NCBI RefSeq assembly: GCF_008107695.1
Contig: NZ_VIRG01000069.1
Location: 1 to 64,000, forward strand
Length of the DNA: 64,000 nt
Source: Stappia sp. BW2
Lineage (GTDB): Bacteria; Pseudomonadota; Alphaproteobacteria; Rhizobiales; Stappiaceae
Direction of reading: 5' to 3'
The notes under the pieces: model-generated
The model's database searches: none
The model's input: only the letters and a program-made list of their open reading frames with translations
Told to the model about the DNA's origin: nothing
Position numbers and translations under genes: made by a program
Shown here: positions 1 to 9,500 of the stretch, piece after piece
Layout of the letters: every line of letters starts with the position of its first letter
How positions within the stretch are numbered: the stretch's first letter is position 1

Positions 1-328
1 AGACCACGGCGCGTGCGTAACCCCATCAAGGCCACGGCCCGCGAGCCGACTAACAGGCCGGATACATATGAGCGATTTCCGAAATCGTGCCAAATTCTCG
101 ATTGCGAACAGCAGCCGACACATACATAGGGCCGAAAGTACACGCATATTGGCACCAATTTTCAGCTTTCTTTGAGGTTACTAAGTGTCGGCTTGGTCGA
201 TCTAGATTGCGATTATTGCATAGTGTTCCGCATGGAGCTGACCTCGCTCAGCAGAGAACTTAGAAAGCTGGCAAGGGCTCTCTGCAACATTCGAATCGAT
301 TCAGTTCAGCGCACCTATGTGGCCAGCA
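1..328. other. Non-coding left edge
   Basis: I see no convincing gene, RNA or repeat in this stretch. It lies downstream of the minus-strand methyltransferase gene and is cut by the window edge, so it could hold part of a feature that begins outside the window. Confidence 0.4.
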
Positions 329-1090
329 TTAAGTAACCCCGTCGATTCCCTCCGAGGCCGAAATAAGCCGGAAAATGATTTCTGGGCTGTGCGTTGGGTC
401 GAACGGATCGCCTGTCCACGTCCCCCAAACGTATTCAACGGCGAGGCCCCGTGACTTCGCCAACTCTATAACCCGCTCGGCGGCCATGAACCGCAGCGTG
501 CTACGCGAGTGCAAACGCTCGGTGGGATTGCCTAACTCGTAACTCTCGAGGAAGGTGACCAATTCGCCCTCGGCGCGCTCGACCTCGTGAACAACCCGCA
601 CCAATCGGCCGTCCGGCAACGGCCTCGGCGCGCCTGCTTGCTCGGGGGCCCAACGATCCCAGGCGCGCGCCGCAGGGTTACGGGTCTCAAACAGGAAGGC
701 CCCGCCGGGGGCTAGCCGCCGGCCTACTTCGCTAAAAAGGTTCTCAACGTCCGTGTCCCGAAGGAGACACTGGAATGCATGGCCGGTCATGATGATGGCG
801 TTGAACCGTTCAGTTTCCGGGACGTCCGCTATCGTCCCTTCGACCCAGCAGACGGCGTCTCCGCCCTTGATACGGGCTCTGGCGAGCATCGGCCTCGCAG
901 GCTCGATACCGACTACCTGGTATCCAAGGTGAGCAAGTTCGATCGCGAAGGTGCCGGTCCCGCAACCGAGGTCGGCGACTTTCGCCGGTGGGGCTAAGAG
1001 CTGGGATAGGTAGAAGTCGAAATCTTCGCGCTCGTCGTTCAGCGTGTCGTAGACAGCCACGAGATTGGGGGCGTGGTACAATTCATCCAT
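329..1090 (-). CDS. Class I SAM-dependent methyltransferase
   Basis: A 253-residue cytoplasmic protein with the Rossmann-type methyltransferase fold. Motif I, DLGCGTGT, is at residues 40-47, and an acidic residue at the end of strand 2 (VVGIEPA, around residue 62) would bind the ribose of S-adenosylmethionine. The post-core region (LAPGGAFLFETRNP) is typical of small-molecule methyltransferases of the UbiE/Tam type. No substrate can be named. The ATG at 1090 begins directly before the conserved N-terminal helix. The gene stands alone. The flank between it and the secretion genes is poor in coding signal, so it may be an accessory gene. Confidence 0.85.
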   Translation of the reverse strand: MDELYHAPNLVAVYDTLNDEREDFDFYLSQLLAPPAKVADLGCGTGTFAIELAHLGYQVVGIEPARPMLARARIKGGDAVCWVEGTIADVPETERFNAIIMTGHAFQCLLRDTDVENLFSEVGRRLAPGGAFLFETRNPAARAWDRWAPEQAGAPRPLPDGRLVRVVHEVERAEGELVTFLESYELGNPTERLHSRSTLRFMAAERVIELAKSRGLAVEYVWGTWTGDPFDPTHSPEIIFRLISASEGIDGVT

Positions 1091-1624
1091 TACTACATTC
1101 TAGCGCCCTGGCAGGCAGGGCGAAACGTTCTACTGGCAATATCGCTCTGTAACCGACCTTCAGGAATTGTGCACTGAGTGTCCGCATGGTTGGCATGTGA
1201 GCGAAGAATGTTCTTTGCGGATGTTACGAATGGCGGCTTTAAAGGCTTGCTTCGCTGCGAAGAGGAGCTGGGTGAATGTCGGCCTTGGGCCGGAAGCAGA
1301 CATTTGGCATTGGTGTGTGCGTTGAAAATGCGGGCAGTTGTGTAGATGCAGGGCGTCACAGGGCACCTACAGTGCTTTTAGGACTTTAAAGAAATTAGAG
1401 TTTTTGATGCGGCGCATTCAAAGCAATTATACCTAACTTTTCATATTACACATGATGAATTAAGTATTTTTATATATTGGTATTTTTATACATGTATTTG
1501 ATTCTAGAGTTACATTAAGTTAAATTTCATAAAAGAGACCTAGTTGTGCAGTTTGCGGGTATTTTTGCTGCTGCAGAACTCGAATTCAGAATTGCCGCGC
1601 CCCCTGTCACGGAAGTAGTTCTTC
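1091..1624. other. Intergenic region with degenerate repeat and AT-rich leader
   Basis: Between the methyltransferase and the secretion operon I find no supportable gene. Around 1275-1304 there is an inverted pair AATGTC/GACATT around a GGCC-TTG-GGCC core, which looks like a degenerate intergenic repeat. From about 1380 to 1545 the sequence turns strongly AT-rich, unlike the rest of the window, and ends just before the first ABC gene. It is the likely promoter region of the secretion operon and a possible target for an AT-binding silencer. Confidence 0.45.
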
Positions 1625-3226
1625 ATGACCACGCGACTCTGGTTGATTGCCCTCTCACTGATCTCCAACGTCCTGGCGCTTGCCCTTCCGCTGGCACTCA
1701 TTCAGGTCTATGATCGGATCCTTGCCAATCAGGCCGTTGGAACTGCAATCGTCATCTTTACGGCCGTGGCCATCGCCATTCTCATGGATGGACTGGTCAA
1801 ATACGCACGCGCCGCCATTCTCGGGCGCCTTGCGGCCAAGGCGGAATACGAGCTCTCCCTGAAGACTGCTGAAAAGCTGCTGACGATCGACGCGAAAAAG
1901 CTCGCCGGTTTCAGCCCGGGGCGCATTCGCGAACTGTTTACGGCCATCAACAGATCCAACGATGTTCTCGTGGGTCAGTCGACGCTCGCGCTTTTCGACG
2001 CGCCCTTCGCCGTCACGTTTCTTGTATTGGTCTGGTTCCTGGGGGGCCCCACGATTTTCGGACCGCTGGCGGTGCTTCTCGTCTTTGGTGCCCTCGCGCT
2101 CTACGCCGGCTTCAGACAAGCACGCGCCGGCGTGAGACTGTTCGAGGCATCCGCGGACCAGACATCCCTGATCATGAATGATCGGGAGCGGATCGACCGG
2201 ATTGTCGAGCGGGGGGATCTGGGAGATTTCGCCGGTGAATTGCGCCATTACGAGAAACAAAAAGCCGCAGCGCAGGAAGTCGTTGAAAGCAACCTGGCTG
2301 CCGCGCTCAACCTGAGCCAGACCGGGGGGCTTGCAACGACGGTCCTGGTTCTCGGGTTCGGGTCGCTTGTTGTCCTCGCAGGCGACATGACAACCGGCGG
2401 GCTCGCGGCCTGCCTCATTCTCGGTCAAAGAGGCGTCGCCGGCCTGCTTGGCCTCATCAGCGCGATGGCGCGGCACAGGGTCTCAGCGTCCGCATTCAGA
2501 ACCATAGAGGACCTGCTTTCGCTGCCGTCGACGTCCGCCCTGGATCTCCCGTCGCGCAAGGGCAAGGGCACGGAGGTTGTCGGGCTGCGCTTTCGGGTCG
2601 ACGGCCAGCTCCACGATGTGCGTCCCGGCCGGTGCCTGATCGTCAGACCGGCCGATGCGCAGCAGGGAAAACTACTCTTTCAGGAACTTGTACGCGTCGT
2701 GGAGAGCGGCAGACGAGAAACCGCGGGAAATCTTGATAACGTGGAACTGGTCGCGACCGATGGCGAACCGATGCCGTCGCACCAGGGCCACGTCTCGGTC
2801 TGCGATGCCGCGCTGACTGTCTTCAACGGCACGATACTTGAGAACATGACGGCCTTTGACAGCGACGCAACGGGGCGCGCACTCTGGCTGTCGGAACGAC
2901 TTGGCCTCGACGCTGCAATCGGCCGTCTGCGGGAGGGGCTGGAAACGCCTCTGTCGCCGGGGCTCGGTGTTCCGCTTTCCGACGGCCATCTTCGGCGCCT
3001 TATGATTGTCCGGGCCTTGTCCGGACAGCCGAAGCTACTTTTGCTTCGCAATCCCTCGCTCTATCTGGATGCACGCGGCACGGAGCTGCTTGCCGCGCTG
3101 CTGAAAGACCTTGCGGGCGAGACAACCGTCGTCGTGTTCGAGGATGCCGGCGGCTTGGTCCGACACTTTGAAACGGCCGAGGACCTGGTCTGCCTGCCGC
3201 CGCAAAAGACGGAAGCTGCCGCATGA
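1625..3226 (+). CDS. Type I secretion ABC exporter subunit with degenerate ATPase
   Basis: A 533-residue half-transporter of the type I secretion family. The membrane domain begins at once (SLISNVLALALPLALIQVYDRI, the usual first helix), with no peptidase-like N-terminal domain. The nucleotide-binding domain is badly eroded. The P-loop near residues 336-352 reads VRPADAQQGKLLF instead of GxxGxGKS/T. Walker B at 470-477 reads KLLLLRNP, so the acidic pair is Arg475-Asn476, and the H-loop His is gone (VFEDAGG). A signature-like LSDGH at 451-455, its helix and the X-loop remain. The gene overlaps the next ABC gene by ATGA. I infer it works only as a heterodimer with that neighbour, lending its signature motif. 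Confidence 0.85.
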   Translation: MTTRLWLIALSLISNVLALALPLALIQVYDRILANQAVGTAIVIFTAVAIAILMDGLVKYARAAILGRLAAKAEYELSLKTAEKLLTIDAKKLAGFSPGRIRELFTAINRSNDVLVGQSTLALFDAPFAVTFLVLVWFLGGPTIFGPLAVLLVFGALALYAGFRQARAGVRLFEASADQTSLIMNDRERIDRIVERGDLGDFAGELRHYEKQKAAAQEVVESNLAAALNLSQTGGLATTVLVLGFGSLVVLAGDMTTGGLAACLILGQRGVAGLLGLISAMARHRVSASAFRTIEDLLSLPSTSALDLPSRKGKGTEVVGLRFRVDGQLHDVRPGRCLIVRPADAQQGKLLFQELVRVVESGRRETAGNLDNVELVATDGEPMPSHQGHVSVCDAALTVFNGTILENMTAFDSDATGRALWLSERLGLDAAIGRLREGLETPLSPGLGVPLSDGHLRRLMIVRALSGQPKLLLLRNPSLYLDARGTELLAALLKDLAGETTVVVFEDAGGLVRHFETAEDLVCLPPQKTEAAA

Positions 3227-5193
3227 ACGTCCAGACCAAACTGGCCAGGGATAAGTCGACGCCTGCCACAGAAGAGACAGGCACTGCGAGACGGGAGACC
3301 GACCTGGAAAGCATCCTGCACAGCGCATTGACCGACCTCGGTTGGCGGCGGTCCCATGACGTCCTGCTTGCAGCGACACCACATGAAACCGGTGTTGCCA
3401 CGCTTGACGAGGCTGCGATGGTGCTCGACCTCATCGACGTGGGCGCAAGTGTCGAGGCACGAGTCCCGGCTGCCTGGCGCAGCGGCCTTGATGGCGCCCT
3501 GCTGGTTCAGGACAAGACGGGCGTCCATGCCCTCGTGCGCAAGGACACCCGTCTGACCGCGTCCTCATCCGCAAACCTTACCCACGAGCAGGTTGTGCGC
3601 CGGATCAACCATGCCGGTAAGATGCTCTTCGTCCACGACCCGGAGCATTCCGTCGCGGCCGTTCACGCAACGACCATCCGGACCCGGATACACAAGGTTG
3701 CCGTTACGGCGCTGTTTCTGTCCCTCGTCCTGAACCTCCTGGCGCTTTTCATTCCGTTCTTTTCCATGGCGATCTTCGACCGGGTCCTGGGCGCACAGGC
3801 ATCGCAAAGCCTGGTGCCGCTTCTTACCGGAGCAAGCGTCGTTCTTCTGTCAATCCTGGTTCTGCGAAGCACGCGTTCCCGAATCCTTGCAGCAGAATAT
3901 GCGAGGCTCGTTGCAACAACCCGGCTCATATCGCTGTCTCGTATCCTGCGCCTGCCGCAAATGGTCCGCCAGCGGCTCGGCTTTGACCGGCTCCAAACCC
4001 GATTGCAGACAACTTCACTGAGCGCAGAAGTGTTCGCCGCCCAGAACACGGCGGCAATCTTTGACACGCCGTTCGTGCCGTTGTCGATCTTTGCAATCGC
4101 GTTTGTCGGAGGCTGGATGGCCGTGGTGCCTGCGGTTTATCTTATGCTTTTCTTTGCACTGAGCTGGCTTTTGAGCGAAGCGAGACAGGGCCTCGACCCA
4201 CAGCTTGAAAACGCGAATGCAAAACGCGTGGAAGCTCTTACGGAACTGAGCGACAAGGCGGCGGACATCCAGAGCATCGATCATGGCTCTGCCTGGTTCG
4301 CCAGGTTTGCATCCATCGCCCGGCGGGCAGCCTTTGCAAAACACAGGCAGGCACAGCGATCCGCGGCTCTCCAATCGCTTGCCTATGTGCTTGGCACCGG
4401 CGCAGCGCTGACAACTCTTTGTATCGGCATCGCCCTTGCCATGTCCGGGACGATCACCGCCGGGGCGCTGGTCGGCACGATGCTGCTGACCTGGCGCGTG
4501 ACCGGTCCTTCCCAGGCCTTTTTCCTGGCCATGCCGAGGCTCAAGGCCATTCGCAAGGCCGTTTCGGGCCTGGAGCAGTCGATTTCGCTGGGAGTGCCGC
4601 AGGCGCAGCCAGCGGCGCTCGAAAGACTGGAGAACGGCGCGCCGGAAATCAGTGGCAAGGGTCTGTTCTTCAAGTACGACCAGAATGCGGACCCGGCCCT
4701 GACCGGCATTTCCTTCGATTGCGCTCCCGGCAGCTTCACCATTGTCATGGGCCCGAACGGATCCGGAAAATCGACGTTCCTGAAGATGGTCGCCGGTCTT
4801 GTTTCGCCGCAGTCGGGTCGTCTTTCGATCAACGGACGATCGGTGACCCAATATGATGCGGATGACCTGGCGCGATCCACCTGCCTGCTTCGTCTTGAAG
4901 CCTCCGACAGCGAGATGTGGCGTTCCCAGGAAACCCATGAAGTCGTGGCCAAAAGTCACCTGATCCTGCTGGATGACAGCAGCGGCCCTGCCGCTACCAG
5001 GGACCGTTCCGACCTGCTTCAGGTGCTGACGGCTCTGAAAGGCAAGGCGACGATCCTGTTCGCGACGCATGACACGTCATTTGCCGAGCTTGCCGACAAT
5101 GCCCTCATCCTGGACGAAGGCAGCACGGCCTATTTCGGTCCTGTCACGCCCCCCGGCCAATCCCCTTCACCGTCCGAGGAGACGAGCTTATGA
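3223..5193 (+). CDS. Type I secretion ABC exporter subunit with Walker motifs but no signature
   Basis: A 656-residue half-transporter. Residues 1 to about 150 form an N-terminal domain that fits the C39-peptidase-like domains of LssB/LapB-type exporters, without an obvious catalytic Cys. The transmembrane domain follows (about 160-450), then an ATPase domain. Walker A is intact (GPNGSGKST, 510-518). Walker B is LILLDD (580-585), with Asp585 where Glu is usual, and the H-loop His is 616. Only 68 residues separate the Walker A Lys and Walker B Asp, and no LSGGQ signature is present, so most of the helical subdomain is missing. These losses are the mirror image of those in the upstream partner. 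ATGA overlaps on both sides couple it to the partner and to the HlyD gene. Confidence 0.87.
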   Translation: MNVQTKLARDKSTPATEETGTARRETDLESILHSALTDLGWRRSHDVLLAATPHETGVATLDEAAMVLDLIDVGASVEARVPAAWRSGLDGALLVQDKTGVHALVRKDTRLTASSSANLTHEQVVRRINHAGKMLFVHDPEHSVAAVHATTIRTRIHKVAVTALFLSLVLNLLALFIPFFSMAIFDRVLGAQASQSLVPLLTGASVVLLSILVLRSTRSRILAAEYARLVATTRLISLSRILRLPQMVRQRLGFDRLQTRLQTTSLSAEVFAAQNTAAIFDTPFVPLSIFAIAFVGGWMAVVPAVYLMLFFALSWLLSEARQGLDPQLENANAKRVEALTELSDKAADIQSIDHGSAWFARFASIARRAAFAKHRQAQRSAALQSLAYVLGTGAALTTLCIGIALAMSGTITAGALVGTMLLTWRVTGPSQAFFLAMPRLKAIRKAVSGLEQSISLGVPQAQPAALERLENGAPEISGKGLFFKYDQNADPALTGISFDCAPGSFTIVMGPNGSGKSTFLKMVAGLVSPQSGRLSINGRSVTQYDADDLARSTCLLRLEASDSEMWRSQETHEVVAKSHLILLDDSSGPAATRDRSDLLQVLTALKGKATILFATHDTSFAELADNALILDEGSTAYFGPVTPPGQSPSPSEETSL

Positions 5194-6563
5194 AACCCTC
5201 CAATGCGGATGATCGGTTTGAGCTGAACGACGGCAAGGCGGTCAGACTGACCAATGTCGCCGCCGCTGCCATCGGTGTCTCCCTCGTGGCTTTCATTGCC
5301 TGGTCGGTCATGACACCAATCGACGAGGTTGCAAAGGCGCGTGGTGTGGTCGAACCGGTCTCCGAGGTACAACGGCTCCAGTCCGAACATGGCGGAGCCC
5401 TGGCATCCGTTCTGGTGCGCAAGGGAGATGTGGTTGCAAGGGGCGACACAATCGCCATCTTCGACCACGAGGAAGTGCGCTCCGAACTGCGCGAAGCGCA
5501 GGCAAAGGCCCTTGCCCTTGAGCTGGAAAAGGAACGTCTTCTCGCGCTGGTCGAACAGCGCGAACCGGATTTCCATTCAGCCTCCGGTGCGGCTCTTGCT
5601 CCGGTGAACCTGCTCGAGGTCGATACAGCAGCAGAGGCTGTGCCTCACCATGATATTGCCGCCGTAAGGGAGTTGATTGCCCGGGAAGAAGCCGCTCTGG
5701 ACGCCAGAAAGGCCTTTTTGGAAAACGAACGGCAGGTTATCCAGCGACAGGTTTCGGAAAAAAACGCCGATCTCATGGCGATCCTGCACGAGAGGCCAGC
5801 TGTTGAACGACAGCTGGCGGTTGCGAAAGAACTGTCCACGACGCTTCAAGGAATGGTTGACCGGGGGCTTGCTCCGCGCTCAAGGCTGGTTGAGGCGGTT
5901 CAGGAAGAAGCACGCTACGAATACGAGCTGGCGAACCTCTCCGGTCGGAAGGCAGTCATCGAAGCGGAGATCTCCGAACTGCGTGAAGCGATGGAACGGG
6001 TTGACCTGAACGAGGCCGCCGACGCACGCGACCGGATCGCGGAAATCAACGGTGAACACCGTGTTGTAGACGAGCAAATTGTGCGTCTGCGCCAAAGGGT
6101 GCTCGCCACGGAACTCAAGAGCCCGGTGGCGGGCTATGTTCAGTCGGTACCCGATACAGTTGTGGGGCGGGTGATTGAAGCTGGTGGCCTTGTTGCCGAA
6201 ATCGTTCCGCGTGACGTCGGCCTTCGCTTCGCCGCCCAGTTGCAGCCCCGCGACGTTGGTTTTGTCTCTGTCGGACAGCCGGCAAGGCTCAAGATCGACG
6301 CCTTCGATTTCAGCCGCTACGGCGCACTCGAGGGCAATGTTCTGGAGGTGTCTCCGACAACAATCGTGGATGAGCGCGGCACCGCCTATTACGAAGTCCT
6401 GGTCGATGTGCCGGTCACCTATTTCCGCGACAATCCGGAACAATTTGCCTTGCTGCCCGGCATGACCGGAGAAGCCGATGTCCTCACCGGCAAGAAAACC
6501 GTCTTCGAATACATCTGGAAACCGATCTACACGAATCTGAATCTGGCCTTGAGCGAACGGTAG
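5190..6563 (+). CDS. HlyD-family periplasmic adaptor of type I secretion
   Basis: A 457-residue membrane fusion protein. One N-terminal transmembrane helix (about residues 22-43, AAAAIGVSLVAFIAWSVM) is followed by the first half of a lipoyl/barrel-sandwich domain (GVVEPVSEVQRLQSEHGG). Next come a long alpha-helical hairpin rich in Glu, Arg and Leu (about 100-290), the second lipoyl half (ATELKSPVAGYVQ) and a C-terminal beta-barrel. This is the HlyD/PrtE/LapC layout that joins the inner-membrane exporter to an outer-membrane TolC channel. No tolC-like gene is in the window. It overlaps the ABC gene by ATGA and ends 12 bases before the giant substrate gene. Confidence 0.92.
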   Translation: MKPSNADDRFELNDGKAVRLTNVAAAAIGVSLVAFIAWSVMTPIDEVAKARGVVEPVSEVQRLQSEHGGALASVLVRKGDVVARGDTIAIFDHEEVRSELREAQAKALALELEKERLLALVEQREPDFHSASGAALAPVNLLEVDTAAEAVPHHDIAAVRELIAREEAALDARKAFLENERQVIQRQVSEKNADLMAILHERPAVERQLAVAKELSTTLQGMVDRGLAPRSRLVEAVQEEARYEYELANLSGRKAVIEAEISELREAMERVDLNEAADARDRIAEINGEHRVVDEQIVRLRQRVLATELKSPVAGYVQSVPDTVVGRVIEAGGLVAEIVPRDVGLRFAAQLQPRDVGFVSVGQPARLKIDAFDFSRYGALEGNVLEVSPTTIVDERGTAYYEVLVDVPVTYFRDNPEQFALLPGMTGEADVLTGKKTVFEYIWKPIYTNLNLALSER

Positions 6564-6575
6564 GGAGAGACCGCT

Positions 6576-9500
6576 ATGGCTGATCAACCGGACAAAACTG
6601 CTTCGCCCAAGGTCTCAAAGGTCACGCCGGAGGAGATCAAGGACCCCAGGAAGATACAACCCGAAGAAGGGTTTGGCTGGACTCTCCAGAAGGAAGGCAA
6701 GGACGGAACTTCTACCGCTTCGCCATCCGGCAGCAATGGCCAGGCTGGCAATGCCGAAGATCCGGCTGCAGCCGGCACGATACAGGGGCAACACTCCGGC
6801 TCCGAGCACGCAACCAACCTTTCCCAAGCCCCCACCGCGCCACTGGATCCCGTTACCCCGGCTCCAACGCAGGGTGTCTTACCGGATTCCAATGCCATTC
6901 CCGTATCCGCACCAGGCATAGTCGCGCGCCCTGCCCCTGACATGGATCCGCCATCACCGGCCTCCCAAACCAGCGCTGTGTCAGGCGCGCCTCACCCAAC
7001 AAGAGCGCATGCAGCGTCTTCGTCTGGTGGAGGGATCGCTCCCGAACCGCTCACGGGCAGCAGACCACCGCCAGGTGGCGGCTTCCCACAGTCGCCGCCG
7101 ACCGTCGGTACTCAGCCACCAGGGGGAACGAACACACCGCATCCGGGCGGCGGCCACACACCACCCACACCGTCCGGTTTCACTCCACCGGCAGGAGGAA
7201 CAAACGCGCCCGGATCTGGAGGCGCAACAATTCCCGGCGCGACGCAAACCGCAGCGAACATTGCCGGTCTGGACACCGGCTCAGTGAGCGAAGACCACAA
7301 CGTGGTCGCAGGTAGACTGGCGACGGGCGGACTTCTGACCGTCACGGATCCCGACGCAGGCGAAGAAAAATTCCAGGCTGTGACCGGCGTTTCGGGCTCA
7401 GCCGGTTATGGCAGCTTTTCGGTAAATGAAAACGGTCTCTGGACCTACACTGCTGACAACAGTCAGGCGGTCATACAGGCGCTGAAGCCGAGCGACAGCC
7501 TGATCGACAGATTGACCGTCCACAGCGCGGACGGGACCACACATGAACTGCGTGTTGTCATTACCGGCACAAATGACGCTCCGGTTCTCAGGGCTGCAAC
7601 AGCCACCGCGACGGAGGATGGAAAAACCGTCAGCGGCCAGATGTCGGCTACGGACATGGATGCAGGCGATACGAAAGTATTTTCCGCAGGCCATCTGGTC
7701 GACGGCTTCATGATGAATGCGGACGGCTCGTGGTCGTTCGACCCCAGCCATGCGGCCTATCAGCACCTGGCTGTCGGCCAGACACAGCAACTGACCATTC
7801 CGGTGACGATCACCGATAGCGCGGGAGCAACCGACACCCAGAACCTCGTCATCACAGTCAAAGGCAGCAATGATGGCCCGGTTGTCTCCGGACCGGTCGA
7901 TCTGGGCAGCGGGACCGAGGACAAGGCGGTCCAGATCGGCGAAGCGCAGCTTTTGGCGCACGCCACGGACATCGACACGGGCGATACGCTGTCCGTCACA
8001 GGATTGAGCGCGAGCCACGGGACCATCTCCGGCGATGCAGCGCACGGCTTCACCTTCACGCCGGACCCGAACTACAATGGCCCGGTGACCTTGATTTATC
8101 AGGTCACGGACAGTCACGGTGGCACAGTCGCCCAGACGGCTTCCCTGACACTGGCGGCAACACCGGATGCCGCCATCATCACCGGCACCGACACGGGCTC
8201 GGTCATCGAGGACAGAAATGTCGGGCCATCGTCCGCCCATCCCCTTTCCGTCGGCGGGATCCTGTCCGTCCACGATCCGGACGGCTCGGCCTTCGATCAC
8301 TTCCAAACCAACCAGTTCGGCGAACATGCAGTCTCCGATCCCTTCGGCGGAAGCCTGCACATCAGCCGCGGCGGTATCTGGGGCTACGAGGTCGACAACA
8401 CCAACCCCGCCATCCAGGCGCTTGCCGTGGGTGAAGAACGCCATGCGATCTACGAGGTGCATGCGGCCGATGGTACCGCGCACCGGATCAATATCACCGT
8501 CCACGGCACCAACGATGCCCCGGTCCTGAGCGCAGCGACGGCCTCTGCCACGGAGGACGGAAAGACCGTTACCGGCCAGATGGTGGCAACGGATGTCGAT
8601 CATGGCGATAGCCAGACCTACACGGCCGGCCATCCGGTCGACGGCTTCACGATGAACCAGGACGGCTCCTGGTCCTTCGATCCGTCCCACGCGGCCTATC
8701 AGCACCTGGCGGCCGGCCAGACCCAGCAGGTGACCATCCCGGTGACGGTGACCGACCACGCCGGGGCGACTTCAACGCAAAACCTCGTCATCACAGTAAC
8801 GGGCAGCAAGGACGGTCCCGTTGTGTCCGGCCCGGTCGACCTGGGCAGAGGAACAGAAGATCATTCCGTCCAGATCTCGGCGGCGCAGCTCTTGGCCCAT
8901 GCCACCGACATCGACACCGGCGATATGCTCTCCGTCACCGGTCTGACCGCAAGCCACGGAACGATCAGCGGCGATGCCGCGCATGGCTTCACCTTCACCC
9001 CGGACCCGGACTACAACGGCCCGGTCACGCTGAGCTACCAGGTGACCGATGGCCATGGCGGAAGCACCGCCCAGACAGCCTCGCTCACGCTTGGCGCGAC
9101 GCCGGACGCGGCGGTGATCACCGGCACTGATACGGGAAATGTTATCGAAGACCGAGGTGTTTCGGCAACGGGAGATCTGCAGGCCGGTGGCACGCTCACC
9201 ATCACAGACCCCGACGCGGGTGAAGCGGCATTCACGCCGCAGACAGGAGCCACGGGCTCGGGCGGCTACGGCACGTTCTCCCTCGATGCGCAGGGCCACT
9301 GGACCTACACCGCAGACAACAGCCAACAGGCGATCCAGGCGCTTGGCCGTGGGCAGAGCCTGACAGATTCGCTCACAGTGACGAGTGTCGACGGGACGCG
9401 GCATACGTTGTCAGTCGAGATCAAGGGCGTGATCGACGCGCCCGCGCTCACCGTGACGGCGACGCAGGGGACCGACAGCGCCACCGCCACAGCGGGCAGC

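Noticed and set aside
1093..1366. Two overlapping short minus-strand frames
   Set aside because: They lie across the degenerate repeat, overlap each other in different frames and have no start signal.
7398..8759. Open frames antisense to the VCBS gene
   Set aside because: They mirror the repetitive coding strand (the same antisense patterns return with each module) and have no independent support.
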